A stretch of DNA of 25,090 bases, from positions 1 through 25,090 of the forward strand of contig CABUXV010000033.1 of the NCBI GenBank assembly GCA_902495595.1, given 5' to 3'. The notes below the pieces were generated by a model that saw nothing but the letters and a program-made list of their open reading frames with translations, made no database searches and was not told the origin of the DNA. Positions 14,782-22,309 of this stretch are shown piece after piece; positions within the stretch are counted from its first letter, which is position 1; each line of letters opens with the position of its first letter. Source of the stretch: an uncultured Eubacterium sp. Its GTDB lineage: Bacteria > Bacillota > Clostridia > Peptostreptococcales > Anaerovoracaceae. Made by a program: the position numbers and the translations under genes.

Positions 14782-15263
14782 GCATACAGTTTACTGAATT
14801 GATTATAAGCCAGACTAAAACCATAACCGTTATGTTCTGCGCCGGAATATTTACGGAAAGTCTGTGGCAGGGCAAAAAACTGCTGCAAATGAGAATTGAG
14901 AGCAGAATACTGAACGGTATAACAGAAATAGGATTTTGGCTGTTGTCTTCCTTTGCGATTTCCATGTTTTTATACTACTGTTCCTATGGAAGAATCTCCG
15001 TACATGCCATAGCAGGATTTTTATCCGGCCTTTTGTTGTGGAAAAAAATGTGCTGTGATATAATCAGTCCATGGGTAAAAACAGACGAAGCAAAGAGTAC
15101 AAAAACAACAGCCAAATTATCGACATGGAAGAGGCGAGGAAACAGAGGCTGGAAAAAAGACGTGCCGAAAGGGAGAAAAAAGAAGAGAAAACTCTCCGTG
15201 CCAAGGCACAGAATACAAGAGGGAAGAGAGCCATCAGAAAGAGCAAGAACAGAAGACGAATAA
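14778..15263 (+). CDS. yabQ: Spore cortex biosynthesis protein YabQ, tail overlapping divIC
   Basis: 161 residues. Residues 1-98 carry about three hydrophobic helices (~12-30, 48-70, 74-92), as in YabQ, a mother-cell membrane protein needed for spore cortex formation. Residues ~99-161 are very basic with no hydrophobic content and are encoded in the region that also encodes the N-terminus of DivIC in another frame, giving a 193-base overlap. The frame has no earlier stop, so the tail is translated if the sequence is right, but its composition looks like a by-product of the DivIC frame. No clear ribosome site is seen; the start overlaps the yabP stop (ATGA). The stop TAA shares a base with an internal DivIC ATG. 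Confidence 0.82.
   Translation: MSIQFTELIISQTKTITVMFCAGIFTESLWQGKKLLQMRIESRILNGITEIGFWLLSSFAISMFLYYCSYGRISVHAIAGFLSGLLLWKKMCCDIISPWVKTDEAKSTKTTAKLSTWKRRGNRGWKKDVPKGRKKKRKLSVPRHRIQEGREPSERARTEDE
15036..15064 (+). promoter_or_regulatory. Internal promoter for divIC
   Basis: TTGTGG (15036-15041), 17 bases, perfect TATAAT (15059-15064) with extended -10 TG (15056-15057), inside the yabQ coding region. The predicted start, seven bases on, is at or next to the divIC ATG at 15071. It would allow vegetative expression of the downstream housekeeping genes apart from sporulation control. Confidence 0.6.
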
Positions 15264-15544
15264 TGATGGCATCATTTATTGCTGCTATTTTTGCTTTGCT
15301 TTTCATTATAGTTTTTAATATAGTTTCGTTAAAAAAGGAACAGCATGAAGTAAAACTTGAAAAAGAGGCGCTGGAAAGAGAAAAGGCGCAGCTCAGCAAG
15401 GAGCTGGAACAGATAGACCAGCCTGAAAATATAGAACAGCAGGCGAGAGACCAGTTAAGGCTCGTTAAACCCGGGGAAACCCTTTATTTGTTTCCCGATG
15501 AGATGACAGAAGACAATAAGACGAAAGAAACGACAGAAGAATGA
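15071..15544 (+). CDS. divIC: Septum formation initiator DivIC/FtsB family
   Basis: 157 residues. A very basic cytoplasmic N-terminus (1-64) leads to one transmembrane helix (~66-87), a coiled coil (~88-120, K-K-E-Q-H-E-V-K-L-E-K-E-A-L) and the family end motif E-Q-Q-A-R-D-Q-L-R-L-V-K-P-G-E-T-L-Y-L-F. DivIC acts with FtsL and DivIB in the divisome. The reading frame is closed by TGA at 15056-15058, so ATG 15071 is the first possible start, but no ribosome site precedes it. Codon use in the frame looks like the neighbours. An alternative ATG at 15263, touching the yabQ stop, would give a protein without the basic tail. The stop overlaps rnmV by four bases. Confidence 0.88.
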   Translation: MGKNRRSKEYKNNSQIIDMEEARKQRLEKRRAEREKKEEKTLRAKAQNTRGKRAIRKSKNRRRIMMASFIAAIFALLFIIVFNIVSLKKEQHEVKLEKEALEREKAQLSKELEQIDQPENIEQQARDQLRLVKPGETLYLFPDEMTEDNKTKETTEE

Positions 15545-16083
15545 TGAAGATAAAAGAAATCATAGTGGTGGAAGGCAGAGATGACACCTGCGCGGTGAAA
15601 AAAAGTGTTGACGCCGTCACAATAGAAACACATGGATATGGTATAACAAAAGGAACCTGGGAGCTGATAGAAAGGGCATATAAGGATACGGGAATAATCG
15701 TGTTTACGGATCCGGACCATGCAGGCGAGCAGATAAGACGGAGGATACTCGAGAGGTTTCCCGGCGCAAAAGAGGCATTTCTTGACAGAAAATCGGCTTT
15801 AAAAAGCGGGGATATAGGTATTGAGAATGCATCTGCTGAGAGCATAAGGAGAGCTCTTGAAAAAGCAAAATGTTCCGTTGACGATAAAGAGAAAGATTAC
15901 GTATTTTCAATGGACGATATGATGGATGCAGGACTTGCGGGACAAGCAGATTCAGCATCAAGACGTCATAGGCTGGGAGATAAGCTGGGCATAGGATACG
16001 GCAACAGCAGAACATTTTTACAGCGTTTAAATAAATTCGGAATAGAAAAGGAAGCCTTTGAAAAGGCTGTTCAGGAGATATAG
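15541..16083 (+). CDS. rnmV: Ribonuclease M5
   Basis: 180-residue Toprim-domain nuclease that performs the final maturation of 5S rRNA in Firmicutes. The Toprim motifs are V-V-E-G-R-D-D (9-15), with the catalytic Glu, and F-T-D-P-D-H-A-G-E (~54-62); H-G-Y-G lies between. The C-terminal region has L-G-I-G-Y-G-N-S-R-T-F-L-x-R-L-N, typical of RNase M5. The start overlaps the divIC stop (ATGA) and the stop is immediately followed by the ksgA ATG, as in many Firmicutes. Confidence 0.94.
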   Translation: MMKIKEIIVVEGRDDTCAVKKSVDAVTIETHGYGITKGTWELIERAYKDTGIIVFTDPDHAGEQIRRRILERFPGAKEAFLDRKSALKSGDIGIENASAESIRRALEKAKCSVDDKEKDYVFSMDDMMDAGLAGQADSASRRHRLGDKLGIGYGNSRTFLQRLNKFGIEKEAFEKAVQEI

Positions 16084-16962
16084 ATGAAATTGTATTCACC
16101 ATCGACCATTGCCGAAATCAGAGAGCGACATAATTTTCAGCTGTCGAAAAGTCTGGGACAGAATTTTATTACAGACAGAGGAGTAATAGAAAAGATCGCA
16201 GAGGGCGCAGGAATTGCAGAGGGCGATTTAGTCATAGAGATAGGTCCGGGAATAGGAGTTCTTACGGCGGAAGCGGCAAAATATGCGGCAAAAGTAGTCG
16301 CCATAGAAATCGATAAAAAGCTCATTCCGATACTGGAGGAAACTTTATCTGATTATGATAATGTGGAAGTTATAAATCAAGATGTTCTCAAAACAAATCT
16401 GAATGAAATTATAGAGGAACAGAGAAGAGCGTGTTCCTTTTCAGCAGGCGTAAAGATAATCGGAAATCTCCCGTATTATATAACTACTCCGATAATAATG
16501 AGTATTCTGGAAAACTCCGTAGATGCGGAAAGCATCACTATTATGATGCAGAAAGAAGTCGCTGACAGGATAAAGGCTTCGCCGGGCAATAAAATATACG
16601 GAGCCATTTCCGTAGCAGTGCAGTATTACTGCGAAGTTGAGCAGGTCGCATCGGTTCCCAAAGAAGTTTTTGTTCCAAGACCTAAAGTCGACTCTTCCGT
16701 GTTAAAACTTTCTGTCAGAAAGAAAAAGCCGGTGGAGCTTATCGATGAGAAATCTCTTTTTGCCTGTATAAAAGCCGGGTTCGGACAGAGAAGAAAAACT
16801 TTGCTGAATTCTCTTACGGGAGTTTACGGCACATCAAAGGATGATGTCAGAGCAATTCTGGAAAAGGCGGAAATAGATCCGGCAAGAAGAGCTGAAACTT
16901 TGAACATACAGGAATTTGCAACTATAGCCAACGGAGTGGTAAAAAATCAAAAAAAGTTATAG
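16084..16962 (+). CDS. rsmA: 16S rRNA dimethyladenosine methyltransferase
   Basis: 292 residues, full length. Uses S-adenosylmethionine to dimethylate two adjacent adenines in helix 45 of 16S rRNA. Visible motifs: S-L-G-Q-N-F (~22-27), the SAM-binding I-E-I-G-P-G-I-G-V-L-T (~54-64), and the catalytic N-L-P-Y-Y-I-T-T-P. The C-terminal part has F-V-P-R-P-K-V-D-S and G-F-G-Q-R-R-K-T-L. AGGAGA lies in the end of rnmV, correctly spaced for the ATG that directly follows the rnmV stop. Also known as ksgA. Confidence 0.97.
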   Translation: MKLYSPSTIAEIRERHNFQLSKSLGQNFITDRGVIEKIAEGAGIAEGDLVIEIGPGIGVLTAEAAKYAAKVVAIEIDKKLIPILEETLSDYDNVEVINQDVLKTNLNEIIEEQRRACSFSAGVKIIGNLPYYITTPIIMSILENSVDAESITIMMQKEVADRIKASPGNKIYGAISVAVQYYCEVEQVASVPKEVFVPRPKVDSSVLKLSVRKKKPVELIDEKSLFACIKAGFGQRRKTLLNSLTGVYGTSKDDVRAILEKAEIDPARRAETLNIQEFATIANGVVKNQKKL

Positions 16963-16976
16963 CAGGAGATATATAA

Positions 16977-18959
16977 ATGGAAAAACTTAAAACGTTTTGT
17001 GCTAAATATATTAAAAATTATGTTGTGATTTTATTTTTAACAGCGATAGGTATAGATATTGCGATGGAAACTTTAGCAAGGCATTCTCTCATACAGAGCG
17101 TGTCTTTTATAGTCACCAATCCGCTGGTTTCCCTCTGCAATGTGCTTTTGATATTTGCATTGGTTTCCCTGTCTCTGCTTTTCAGAAAAAGGATATTCGC
17201 CACGGTTATTTTAGGGATGATATGGATGGCGGTAGGTATCGTCAACGGTGTCATACTCGCCAATAGAATGACGCCTTTTACTGTAAAGGATATGAGCAAT
17301 CTCAAAGACGGCATGGGTATAATAACCACGTATTTCTCAACCTTTACGCTGATACTTCTCATCGTGGGAATCGCCGTACTGATATTTGGAATAATTGTAC
17401 TTTACAGAAAAACCCCTAAGCTTAAAGAGAAAATAAATTATAAGAAAGCTTTGGCAATAATAGCCATTATAGGAGTAGGTACTTTCGGCGCAATACAGAT
17501 TAGCATAAAGGCAGGAGTGCTTGATACATTCTTTGCAAACCTTGCATATGCGTACAGAGATAACGGAGTGCCGTACTGTTTCCTTGTTACATGGATAGAT
17601 ACGGGAGTAGATAAACCGGATAATTATTCCAAGTCTCAGATTGAAGGTATTTTTGACGGCGGAGAACTGGGGGATGATAATATATATACTCCGGGAGAAG
17701 ATGATGAGGATGTGGATAATAAGCCAAATGTAATATATCTGCAGCTTGAATCCTTTATCGACCCTACGAGAATTGACGGGCTTGAGTATTCGAGAGATCC
17801 TGTTCCTAATTTCAGAAAGCTTATGAAAGAGTATTCATCCGGCTATCTGACAGTTCCGGCAGTTGGCGCAGGTACAGCTAATGTTGAATTTGAGGTGATG
17901 ACCGGGATAAGCGTAAAATTCTTCGGTCCGGGAGAATACCCGTATAAGAGCATACTCACTGAGAAAACATGTGAGGGAGCTCCGTATGATTTTAAAACAA
18001 TGGGTTACGGAACTCACGCTATACACAATCACAGGGGCGCGTTTTACGGAAGAAATAAAGTATTTAAAAACATGGGATTCGATACATTTACATGTCTTGA
18101 ATACATGAATAATGTAACAAAGACTCCAAAGAACTGGGCGAAGGACGGACTGCTGACAGAGCAGATACTTGATGCGATGAACAGCACGGAAAACTCCGAT
18201 TACATATATACCATATCCGTTCAGGGCCATGGAAAATATCCGACGGAAGAAGTTCTTGAAAATCCGGCTGTTACCGTAACAAAATCCGAGTCCGAAGAAC
18301 AGAAATGGGCGTATGAGTATTATGCCAATCAGGTATATGAAATGGATTTGTTCATAAAGGAACTGACCGAAGCTCTGGAAAATTACGATGAAGACGTTGT
18401 GCTTGTAATGTACGGAGACCATTTGCCGGCGCTTGATATGACAGAGGATTCAATGAAGTCGGGCGATATGTATCAGACTCAGTATATAATCTGGGATAAT
18501 TTCAATATGAAAAAGAAAGATATGGATATCGAGGCGTACAGACTAAATGCAGAGGTTATGAAACGCTTGGATATGTCCACAGGCATGCTGAATAAATACC
18601 ATCAGAATTACAGCAGTGAAAGCGATTATATGAAAAACCTCGAAGTTCTCGCTTACGATATGCTCTATGGAGAGGATTATATATACGGAGGCAAGAGTCC
18701 ATTTAAACCGACTAAGATGAAGATGGGCGTAAAAGATATAAAAATAGATGAAGTTGTGAAAATCGGGGAAGATTATTATATTAAAGGGCAGAATTTTACG
18801 GAATTCAGTAAGATTTCCCTTGACGGTGAGGTTTTGAAAACCGTTTACTTAGGGCCGACTATACTTGCGCTGAAAGAGGAGGTAGACCCTAAGGACGTTT
18901 CAAAGATGAAAGTAAGTCAGGTAGAAAAGAACAAGGAAGTATTGAGTACAACGGAGTAG
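16977..18959 (+). CDS. LtaS-type glycerophosphate transferase (lipoteichoic acid synthase)
   Basis: 660 residues. Five N-terminal membrane helices (about 13-30, 42-68, 72-95, 121-144, 157-176) are followed by an extracellular sulfatase-fold domain (~250-540). Active-site features: E258 in L-Q-L-E-S, nucleophile T300 in G-A-G-T-A-N-V-E-F-E, H in V-Q-G-H-G-K-Y and D-H in Y-G-D-H-L-P. The family transfers glycerophosphate from phosphatidylglycerol to build lipoteichoic acid. A C-terminal ~80-residue domain (Y-Y-I-K-G-Q-N-F-T-x-F-S-K-I-S-x-D-G-E) resembles an IPT/TIG-like beta domain, an addition to the basic LtaS plan. AGGAGA precedes the ATG. The next gene starts 12 bases after the stop. Confidence 0.9.
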   Translation: MEKLKTFCAKYIKNYVVILFLTAIGIDIAMETLARHSLIQSVSFIVTNPLVSLCNVLLIFALVSLSLLFRKRIFATVILGMIWMAVGIVNGVILANRMTPFTVKDMSNLKDGMGIITTYFSTFTLILLIVGIAVLIFGIIVLYRKTPKLKEKINYKKALAIIAIIGVGTFGAIQISIKAGVLDTFFANLAYAYRDNGVPYCFLVTWIDTGVDKPDNYSKSQIEGIFDGGELGDDNIYTPGEDDEDVDNKPNVIYLQLESFIDPTRIDGLEYSRDPVPNFRKLMKEYSSGYLTVPAVGAGTANVEFEVMTGISVKFFGPGEYPYKSILTEKTCEGAPYDFKTMGYGTHAIHNHRGAFYGRNKVFKNMGFDTFTCLEYMNNVTKTPKNWAKDGLLTEQILDAMNSTENSDYIYTISVQGHGKYPTEEVLENPAVTVTKSESEEQKWAYEYYANQVYEMDLFIKELTEALENYDEDVVLVMYGDHLPALDMTEDSMKSGDMYQTQYIIWDNFNMKKKDMDIEAYRLNAEVMKRLDMSTGMLNKYHQNYSSESDYMKNLEVLAYDMLYGEDYIYGGKSPFKPTKMKMGVKDIKIDEVVKIGEDYYIKGQNFTEFSKISLDGEVLKTVYLGPTILALKEEVDPKDVSKMKVSQVEKNKEVLSTTE

Positions 18960-18971
18960 AAGGTGAGTGAA

Positions 18972-19625
18972 ATGGAAAAAGTAAAGATTTTAGCTATAAA
19001 TACCAGTCCCAGAGACGGCAGAAATACTTATCATCTTATGAATGCTGTTCTGAAAGGATGCGAATCGGTGGAGGATAAGGAAGTGGAAATAGAGATAATC
19101 AATGTTTCCGATGCTCCTGAAGGTGAATTCAAGCTGTGCAAAGGCTGCTGGGCGTGTGTGAAGACGGGAAACTGTGTTTTAGGCGAGGATTTCATTACGG
19201 AGATTTATAAAAAGATAGATTCTGCTGATGGCGTTATCTTTGCTTCCCCCGTATTTTTCTGCGATGTGTCGGCTCAGTGCAAGGCGATAATGGATAGGTC
19301 CCTTGGTCTTATTCCTCTGGGAAAAGGCAAGGCTTCTGCGGCAGTGATAACCTGCGGAAGCGTAGGCGCAAACAGCGCGCTGCATACAATTCAGGGGTTT
19401 TGCAATATGCATGGCTTTATAGATGCCGGCTGGGTGGCTACTTACGGGAAGACCCGCGATAAAGAAGTGGGAAAAGAAGTGGCGTATAACTTGGGGAGAA
19501 AAACGGTACAGATAGCTGCAATGACCAAAAAGGCAAAAGCCGAAGCTGAGGCAGAAGGAAATACGGAATTCATAAAAGACATAGAACATAACAATCATTT
19601 TGCATATGGGACTCATACATTTTAG
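18972..19625 (+). CDS. Iron-sulfur flavoprotein / NADPH-dependent FMN reductase family
   Basis: 217-residue flavodoxin-fold protein. N-terminal K-I-L-A-I-N-T-S-P-R-D-G-R-N-T binds the FMN phosphate; A-S-P-V-F-F in the middle is the second flavin loop. Cysteines 56, 59, 62 and 68 form C-x2-C-x2-C-x5-C, the compact cluster motif of the Isf family of anaerobes, which holds a [4Fe-4S] cluster beside FMN. Probable role: electron transfer or reductive detoxification in the cytosol. ATG 18972 is chosen over GTG 18963 since AAGGTG overlaps the GTG and is well spaced for the ATG. Last gene of the yabP-started series, before a terminator. Confidence 0.88.
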   Translation: MEKVKILAINTSPRDGRNTYHLMNAVLKGCESVEDKEVEIEIINVSDAPEGEFKLCKGCWACVKTGNCVLGEDFITEIYKKIDSADGVIFASPVFFCDVSAQCKAIMDRSLGLIPLGKGKASAAVITCGSVGANSALHTIQGFCNMHGFIDAGWVATYGKTRDKEVGKEVAYNLGRKTVQIAAMTKKAKAEAEAEGNTEFIKDIEHNNHFAYGTHTF

Positions 19626-19713
19626 AGCAGAGCTCATCAATGGGGTTGCCTGAAAGAGGAGTTTTAAAAACAACAGAGATAAAAAGCTGGTTGAAACACA
19701 GCTGTAAAATATA

Positions 19714-19752
19714 AAACCGGGCAGCGGCATAATTTATGCTGCTGTCCGGTTT
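19714..19752 (+). terminator. Intrinsic terminator after the flavoprotein gene
   Basis: A 17-bp hairpin with two G-U pairs: AAACCGG (19714-19720) with CCGGTTT (19746-19752), extended inward by GCAGCGGCAT with ATGCTGCTGT, around an AATTT loop. The stem ends in a short T-run; the tail after it is only moderately T-rich. Confidence 0.8.
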
Positions 19753-20307
19753 ATAGTTTATAGCATGACTAGAATTAAAGGCAGGATTTTCAACCGACGT
19801 AATGAGAATTATCCAAAAGTGATGTTAAGACATGTTTTTTGGATAAAAACATCCCGTTTTACAAGTTTCTTCTGATTAGATTATCCAAAACACCTTATTT
19901 TAAGGCTGTTTTTGTCAAATAAATGGAAATCTATTGCAAACAATGCAAGACTTTTATCCAAAATATCGATTTAAACGGGAGTTTTGGTTATTGATATCTT
20001 TTTTATATACGATATCAGTAGGATTTTATCCAAATGTATATGGCAAGCAGGACTTTTGGATGATTTTAATTCTGCTCAGATGTGGCGAGTGTTTTATTTA
20101 AACCTTTTGATTTTTTATTGTTTTTTTTGCAGCCCTGAATGCGATTTCGCAGGAGGGAGGAAGCTTCCTGCGGAATTACCTGGCGGTCGTTGGGAGCAAG
20201 GTCACCGATTGGTTAAACGCATCTGCCGGTTTTATCTGGTTTTCTCAATAATTTTTTTCTCCGTATTGTCTGAACTGCTTTCCGGTCTGCTATATTTTTT
20301 GTGATTA
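19753..20307. other. Gene-free stretch with dyad array and a GC-richer block
   Basis: No supported gene. The left part (19809-20063) is the regular dyad array listed separately. The right part has a T-rich tract (20105-20129), then a GC-richer block (~20130-20240) holding a GCAGGA/TCCTGC hairpin, and another T-run near 20249-20256. One frame of the block reads as a protein-like tail (S-F-L-R-N-Y-L-A-V-V-G-S-K-V-T-D-W-L) to a TAA but has a stop shortly upstream, so it could be a gene remnant or a structured RNA. A 106-codon frame (19984-20304) crosses both parts and is not believed. Confidence 0.5.
19809..20063. repeat. Four-unit dyad array, period 72-73 bp
   Basis: TTATCCAAAA occurs at 19809, 19881 and 19954, and TTATCCAAAT at 20026: steps of 72, 73 and 72. 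Each is followed 28 bases on (29 in unit 2) by an inverted partner: TTTTGGATAA (19837), TTTTGTCAAA (19910), TTTTGGTTAT (19982), TTTTGGATGA (20054). Each unit is thus an imperfect 38-bp dyad, separated by about 34 bp of AT-rich sequence that is not conserved. The half-site differs at one base from the DnaA box TTATCCACA. Confidence 0.75.
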
Positions 20308-21129
20308 TTATCTTCTTGGTATTCTTAAAATTTCTCCTACATGAATTAAATCGGGATTTGAAATATGGTTTATTCTGACCAGTTCTTCAACAGTGGTATT
20401 GTATCTTCTGGCAATATCCCAAAGCGTATCGCCGGATCTTACCGTATAAGTTATATAATCCGGATCGTGGTCATGGTGAGGACAGCCGTCGTTTTCGTAA
20501 CTGTGTCTGTGCCTTATTTCGCGTGCAGACTGCTGTTCGGAATCTGTAAGCAGGATTGTATCTTCAAAATAATCCATATCAACATGACCTCTTATTCCCC
20601 GTACGCGGCCTCTGCTGCTGTACTGAAATCCCGACCATCTCTGCCATCCTCCTATGTGCTGCGGCTCTCTTACGCCGTATTCTGCAACCCAGAGAGGATA
20701 CTCTGTGAGATGAGACCTCCATACATATTCTGCATCGTAAGCATCCGAATAGACGGCGGGAGTATGGCGAAGCCTTTCTTTAAGTCTTTGCAGGTATGCT
20801 TTTGCTATGGCAACAGCCTCTTCCTGGGAAAGACCCGAAAGATTTTCAAAATCCATAGCTGCCCTCATATGCTGAGGTTTGGTATGAATGAGATTTGCGA
20901 AAAAATCTGCCTGCTCTTCAGCTTCCGTTCTGCTGCGTGCAGTAACATAATGATAAAAACCGTATTTTAATCCGCTGGCCTTGGCCTTGCGGTAATTTGA
21001 TTCAAAATATCTGTCCACAATATTCGCGCCTTCACCGGCTCTTATATAGACAGCCTCTACTTCGTCTGCTCTGACAAGTTCAAAATTAATATCACCTTGC
21101 CATACGCTGACATCAATGCCTTTAAACAT
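20308..21129 (-). CDS. GH25 lysozyme with C-terminal LysM
   Basis: 273 residues. GH25 muramidase domain (1-~195): G-I-D-V-S-V-W-Q-G at the start, catalytic pair D93 and E95 in A-M-D-F-E, and D-M-D-Y-F at the end. A short histidine-rich linker (H-R-H ... C-P-H-H-D-H-D) leads to LysM (~228-272, Y-T-V-R-S-G-D-T-L-W-D-I-A), which binds peptidoglycan. It cleaves the MurNAc-GlcNAc bond. There is no signal peptide: the catalytic domain begins at residue 3, and AGGAGG at proper spacing fixes this start. It would need lysis, a holin or a non-classical route to reach the wall. No other phage gene is nearby. Confidence 0.93.
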   Translation of the reverse strand: MFKGIDVSVWQGDINFELVRADEVEAVYIRAGEGANIVDRYFESNYRKAKASGLKYGFYHYVTARSRTEAEEQADFFANLIHTKPQHMRAAMDFENLSGLSQEEAVAIAKAYLQRLKERLRHTPAVYSDAYDAEYVWRSHLTEYPLWVAEYGVREPQHIGGWQRWSGFQYSSRGRVRGIRGHVDMDYFEDTILLTDSEQQSAREIRHRHSYENDGCPHHDHDPDYITYTVRSGDTLWDIARRYNTTVEELVRINHISNPDLIHVGEILRIPRR

Positions 21130-21160
21130 ATAAACACCTCCTACTGGTCATGATATGCTG

Positions 21161-21190
21161 TTGCTTTGTTTAAGGTGAGTGTTGTATTAT
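21161..21190 (+). promoter_or_regulatory. Promoter for the acetyltransferase gene
   Basis: TTGCTT (21161-21166), 18 bases, TATTAT (21185-21190). The -10 box overlaps the -10 of the opposing lysozyme promoter. Confidence 0.4.
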
Positions 21191-21191
21191 A
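21186..21191 (-). promoter_or_regulatory. -10 element of the lysozyme gene
   Basis: Perfect TATAAT on the minus strand, about 57 bases before the lysozyme ATG; the -35 region (TTTTTA at 17 bases) is weak. It shares bases with the rightward TATTAT, forming a divergent promoter pair. Confidence 0.45.
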
Positions 21192-21226
21192 GAATTGTTT
21201 ACATTAGATAAAAAGAGGATAAGAAA

Positions 21227-21790
21227 ATGATAAGAATAACCGGGGTGCCCGATATTGAAACTGATAGAATGTTATTGAGAAAATGGGATGAATGTGATGC
21301 CCAGGACCTTTATGATTATGCTCAAAACCCTGAGGTAGGTCCCAGAGCAGGATGGAAACCTCACAGAAACATCCAGGAATCCAGAGAAATAATAAGATGT
21401 GTATTTCTTAAAAATACAGTATGGGCAATGGTGGATAAAGAAACGGGCAAAGTCATAGGAAGCATAGGTTTTGAGAGAAAATGGCTGGATGATGGTACGG
21501 AAGTTGAAGAATTAGGCTATGCTATGGCGGAGGAGTTTTGGAACAGAGGACTTATGACAGAGGCAGTTCTTAAAGTCGTAGCGTGCGCATTCGAGCATAT
21601 GAGGGCGGAGAATCTTCTTCTTACAGCTTTTCCCGAGAATAAGGCGAGCTGCAAAGTAGCATTGAAAACAGGATTCTGCTGTGATGACAATCTTAATATT
21701 ACCTTTAAGGATACAAATGGCGCAGAGAGAAAGGTGGTTTGTTATACAATGAACAGGGAAGAGTATTTAAAATTTAAAAACGGATGTTAA
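21227..21790 (+). CDS. GNAT acetyltransferase, RimJ/RimL type
   Basis: 187 residues with the layout of ribosomal-protein N-acetyltransferases: I-E-T-D-R-M-L-L-R-K-W near the N-terminus, G-S-I-G-F-E in the central beta strand, and E-L-G-Y-A-M-A-E-E-F-W-N-R-G-L-M-T-E-A-V, where the acetyl-CoA loop lies. A late N-x-A-S-C-K-V-A-L-K-T-G-F is also family-typical. The acceptor substrate cannot be told. GAGGATAAG stands before the ATG. The next gene starts 15 bases after the stop, likely co-transcribed. Confidence 0.88.
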   Translation: MIRITGVPDIETDRMLLRKWDECDAQDLYDYAQNPEVGPRAGWKPHRNIQESREIIRCVFLKNTVWAMVDKETGKVIGSIGFERKWLDDGTEVEELGYAMAEEFWNRGLMTEAVLKVVACAFEHMRAENLLLTAFPENKASCKVALKTGFCCDDNLNITFKDTNGAERKVVCYTMNREEYLKFKNGC

Positions 21791-21805
21791 AGGAGATGTT
21801 TTTAC

Positions 21806-22309
21806 ATGGCTAAGAAGAAAGATAATCATAAGAATAAGACAAATGCTGTCAGAATGGTCGAAGCCGCCGGCATTTCATACGGAATGTATGAATACGATGC
21901 CCCAGAGGGATTTTTAGACGGTGTTTCCGTGGCTAAATCCTTAGGGCAAAATCCCGGACAAGTTTTTAAAACTCTTGTAACCGTGGGAAACAGCAGGAAT
22001 TACTATGTCTGTGTGATTCCTGTTGAAAGAGAACTTGATTTAAAAAAGGCGGCGAGACATTTCGGCGAGAAAAAAATAGATATGCTGCCCTCAAGGGATT
22101 TGACGAAAGTTACCGGCTATGTAAAAGGCGGCTGTTCTCCTGTAGGAATGAAAAAGCTTTTTCCTACAGCAATCGACAGTTCATCTGAAAAATTCGATAC
22201 CATAATAGTCAGCGGCGGCAAAGTGGGCCTTCAGATGGAGCTTTCCTCGGAAGCGCTGATGGCTTTGACCTGCGGGCAAAGAGCTGATATTGCAGCAGAT
22301 ACTGAATGA
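21806..22309 (+). CDS. ybaK: Cys-tRNA(Pro)/Cys-tRNA(Cys) deacylase YbaK
   Basis: 167 residues, full length. YbaK hydrolyses cysteine mischarged on tRNA-Pro. Family features: G-x-D-x-x-x-V-A-K-S-L-G-x-x-P-x-Q-V-F-K-T-L-V-T (~40-63), including the conserved Lys, then L-D-L-K-K-A-A, the V-x-G-Y-V-K-G-G-C-S-P-V-G-M-K-K segment, and V-S-G-G-K-V-G-L-Q. AAAGGAG precedes the ATG. Downstream, a 5-bp hairpin (22313-22326) could be a weak terminator. Confidence 0.93.
   Translation: MAKKKDNHKNKTNAVRMVEAAGISYGMYEYDAPEGFLDGVSVAKSLGQNPGQVFKTLVTVGNSRNYYVCVIPVERELDLKKAARHFGEKKIDMLPSRDLTKVTGYVKGGCSPVGMKKLFPTAIDSSSEKFDTIIVSGGKVGLQMELSSEALMALTCGQRADIAADTE

Noticed and set aside
19640..19714. 24-codon ORF after the flavoprotein gene
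   Set aside because: No ribosome site and it runs into the terminator stem; likely chance.
19809..20063. CRISPR array reading of the 72-bp repeats
   Set aside because: Only the 10-bp ends of each 38-bp unit are similar and the centres differ, whereas CRISPR repeats are nearly identical throughout; no cas gene is present.
19984..20304. 106-codon rightward ORF
   Set aside because: It runs from the dyad array through a T-tract into the GC-richer block, changes composition abruptly, and has no ribosome site or recognisable domain.
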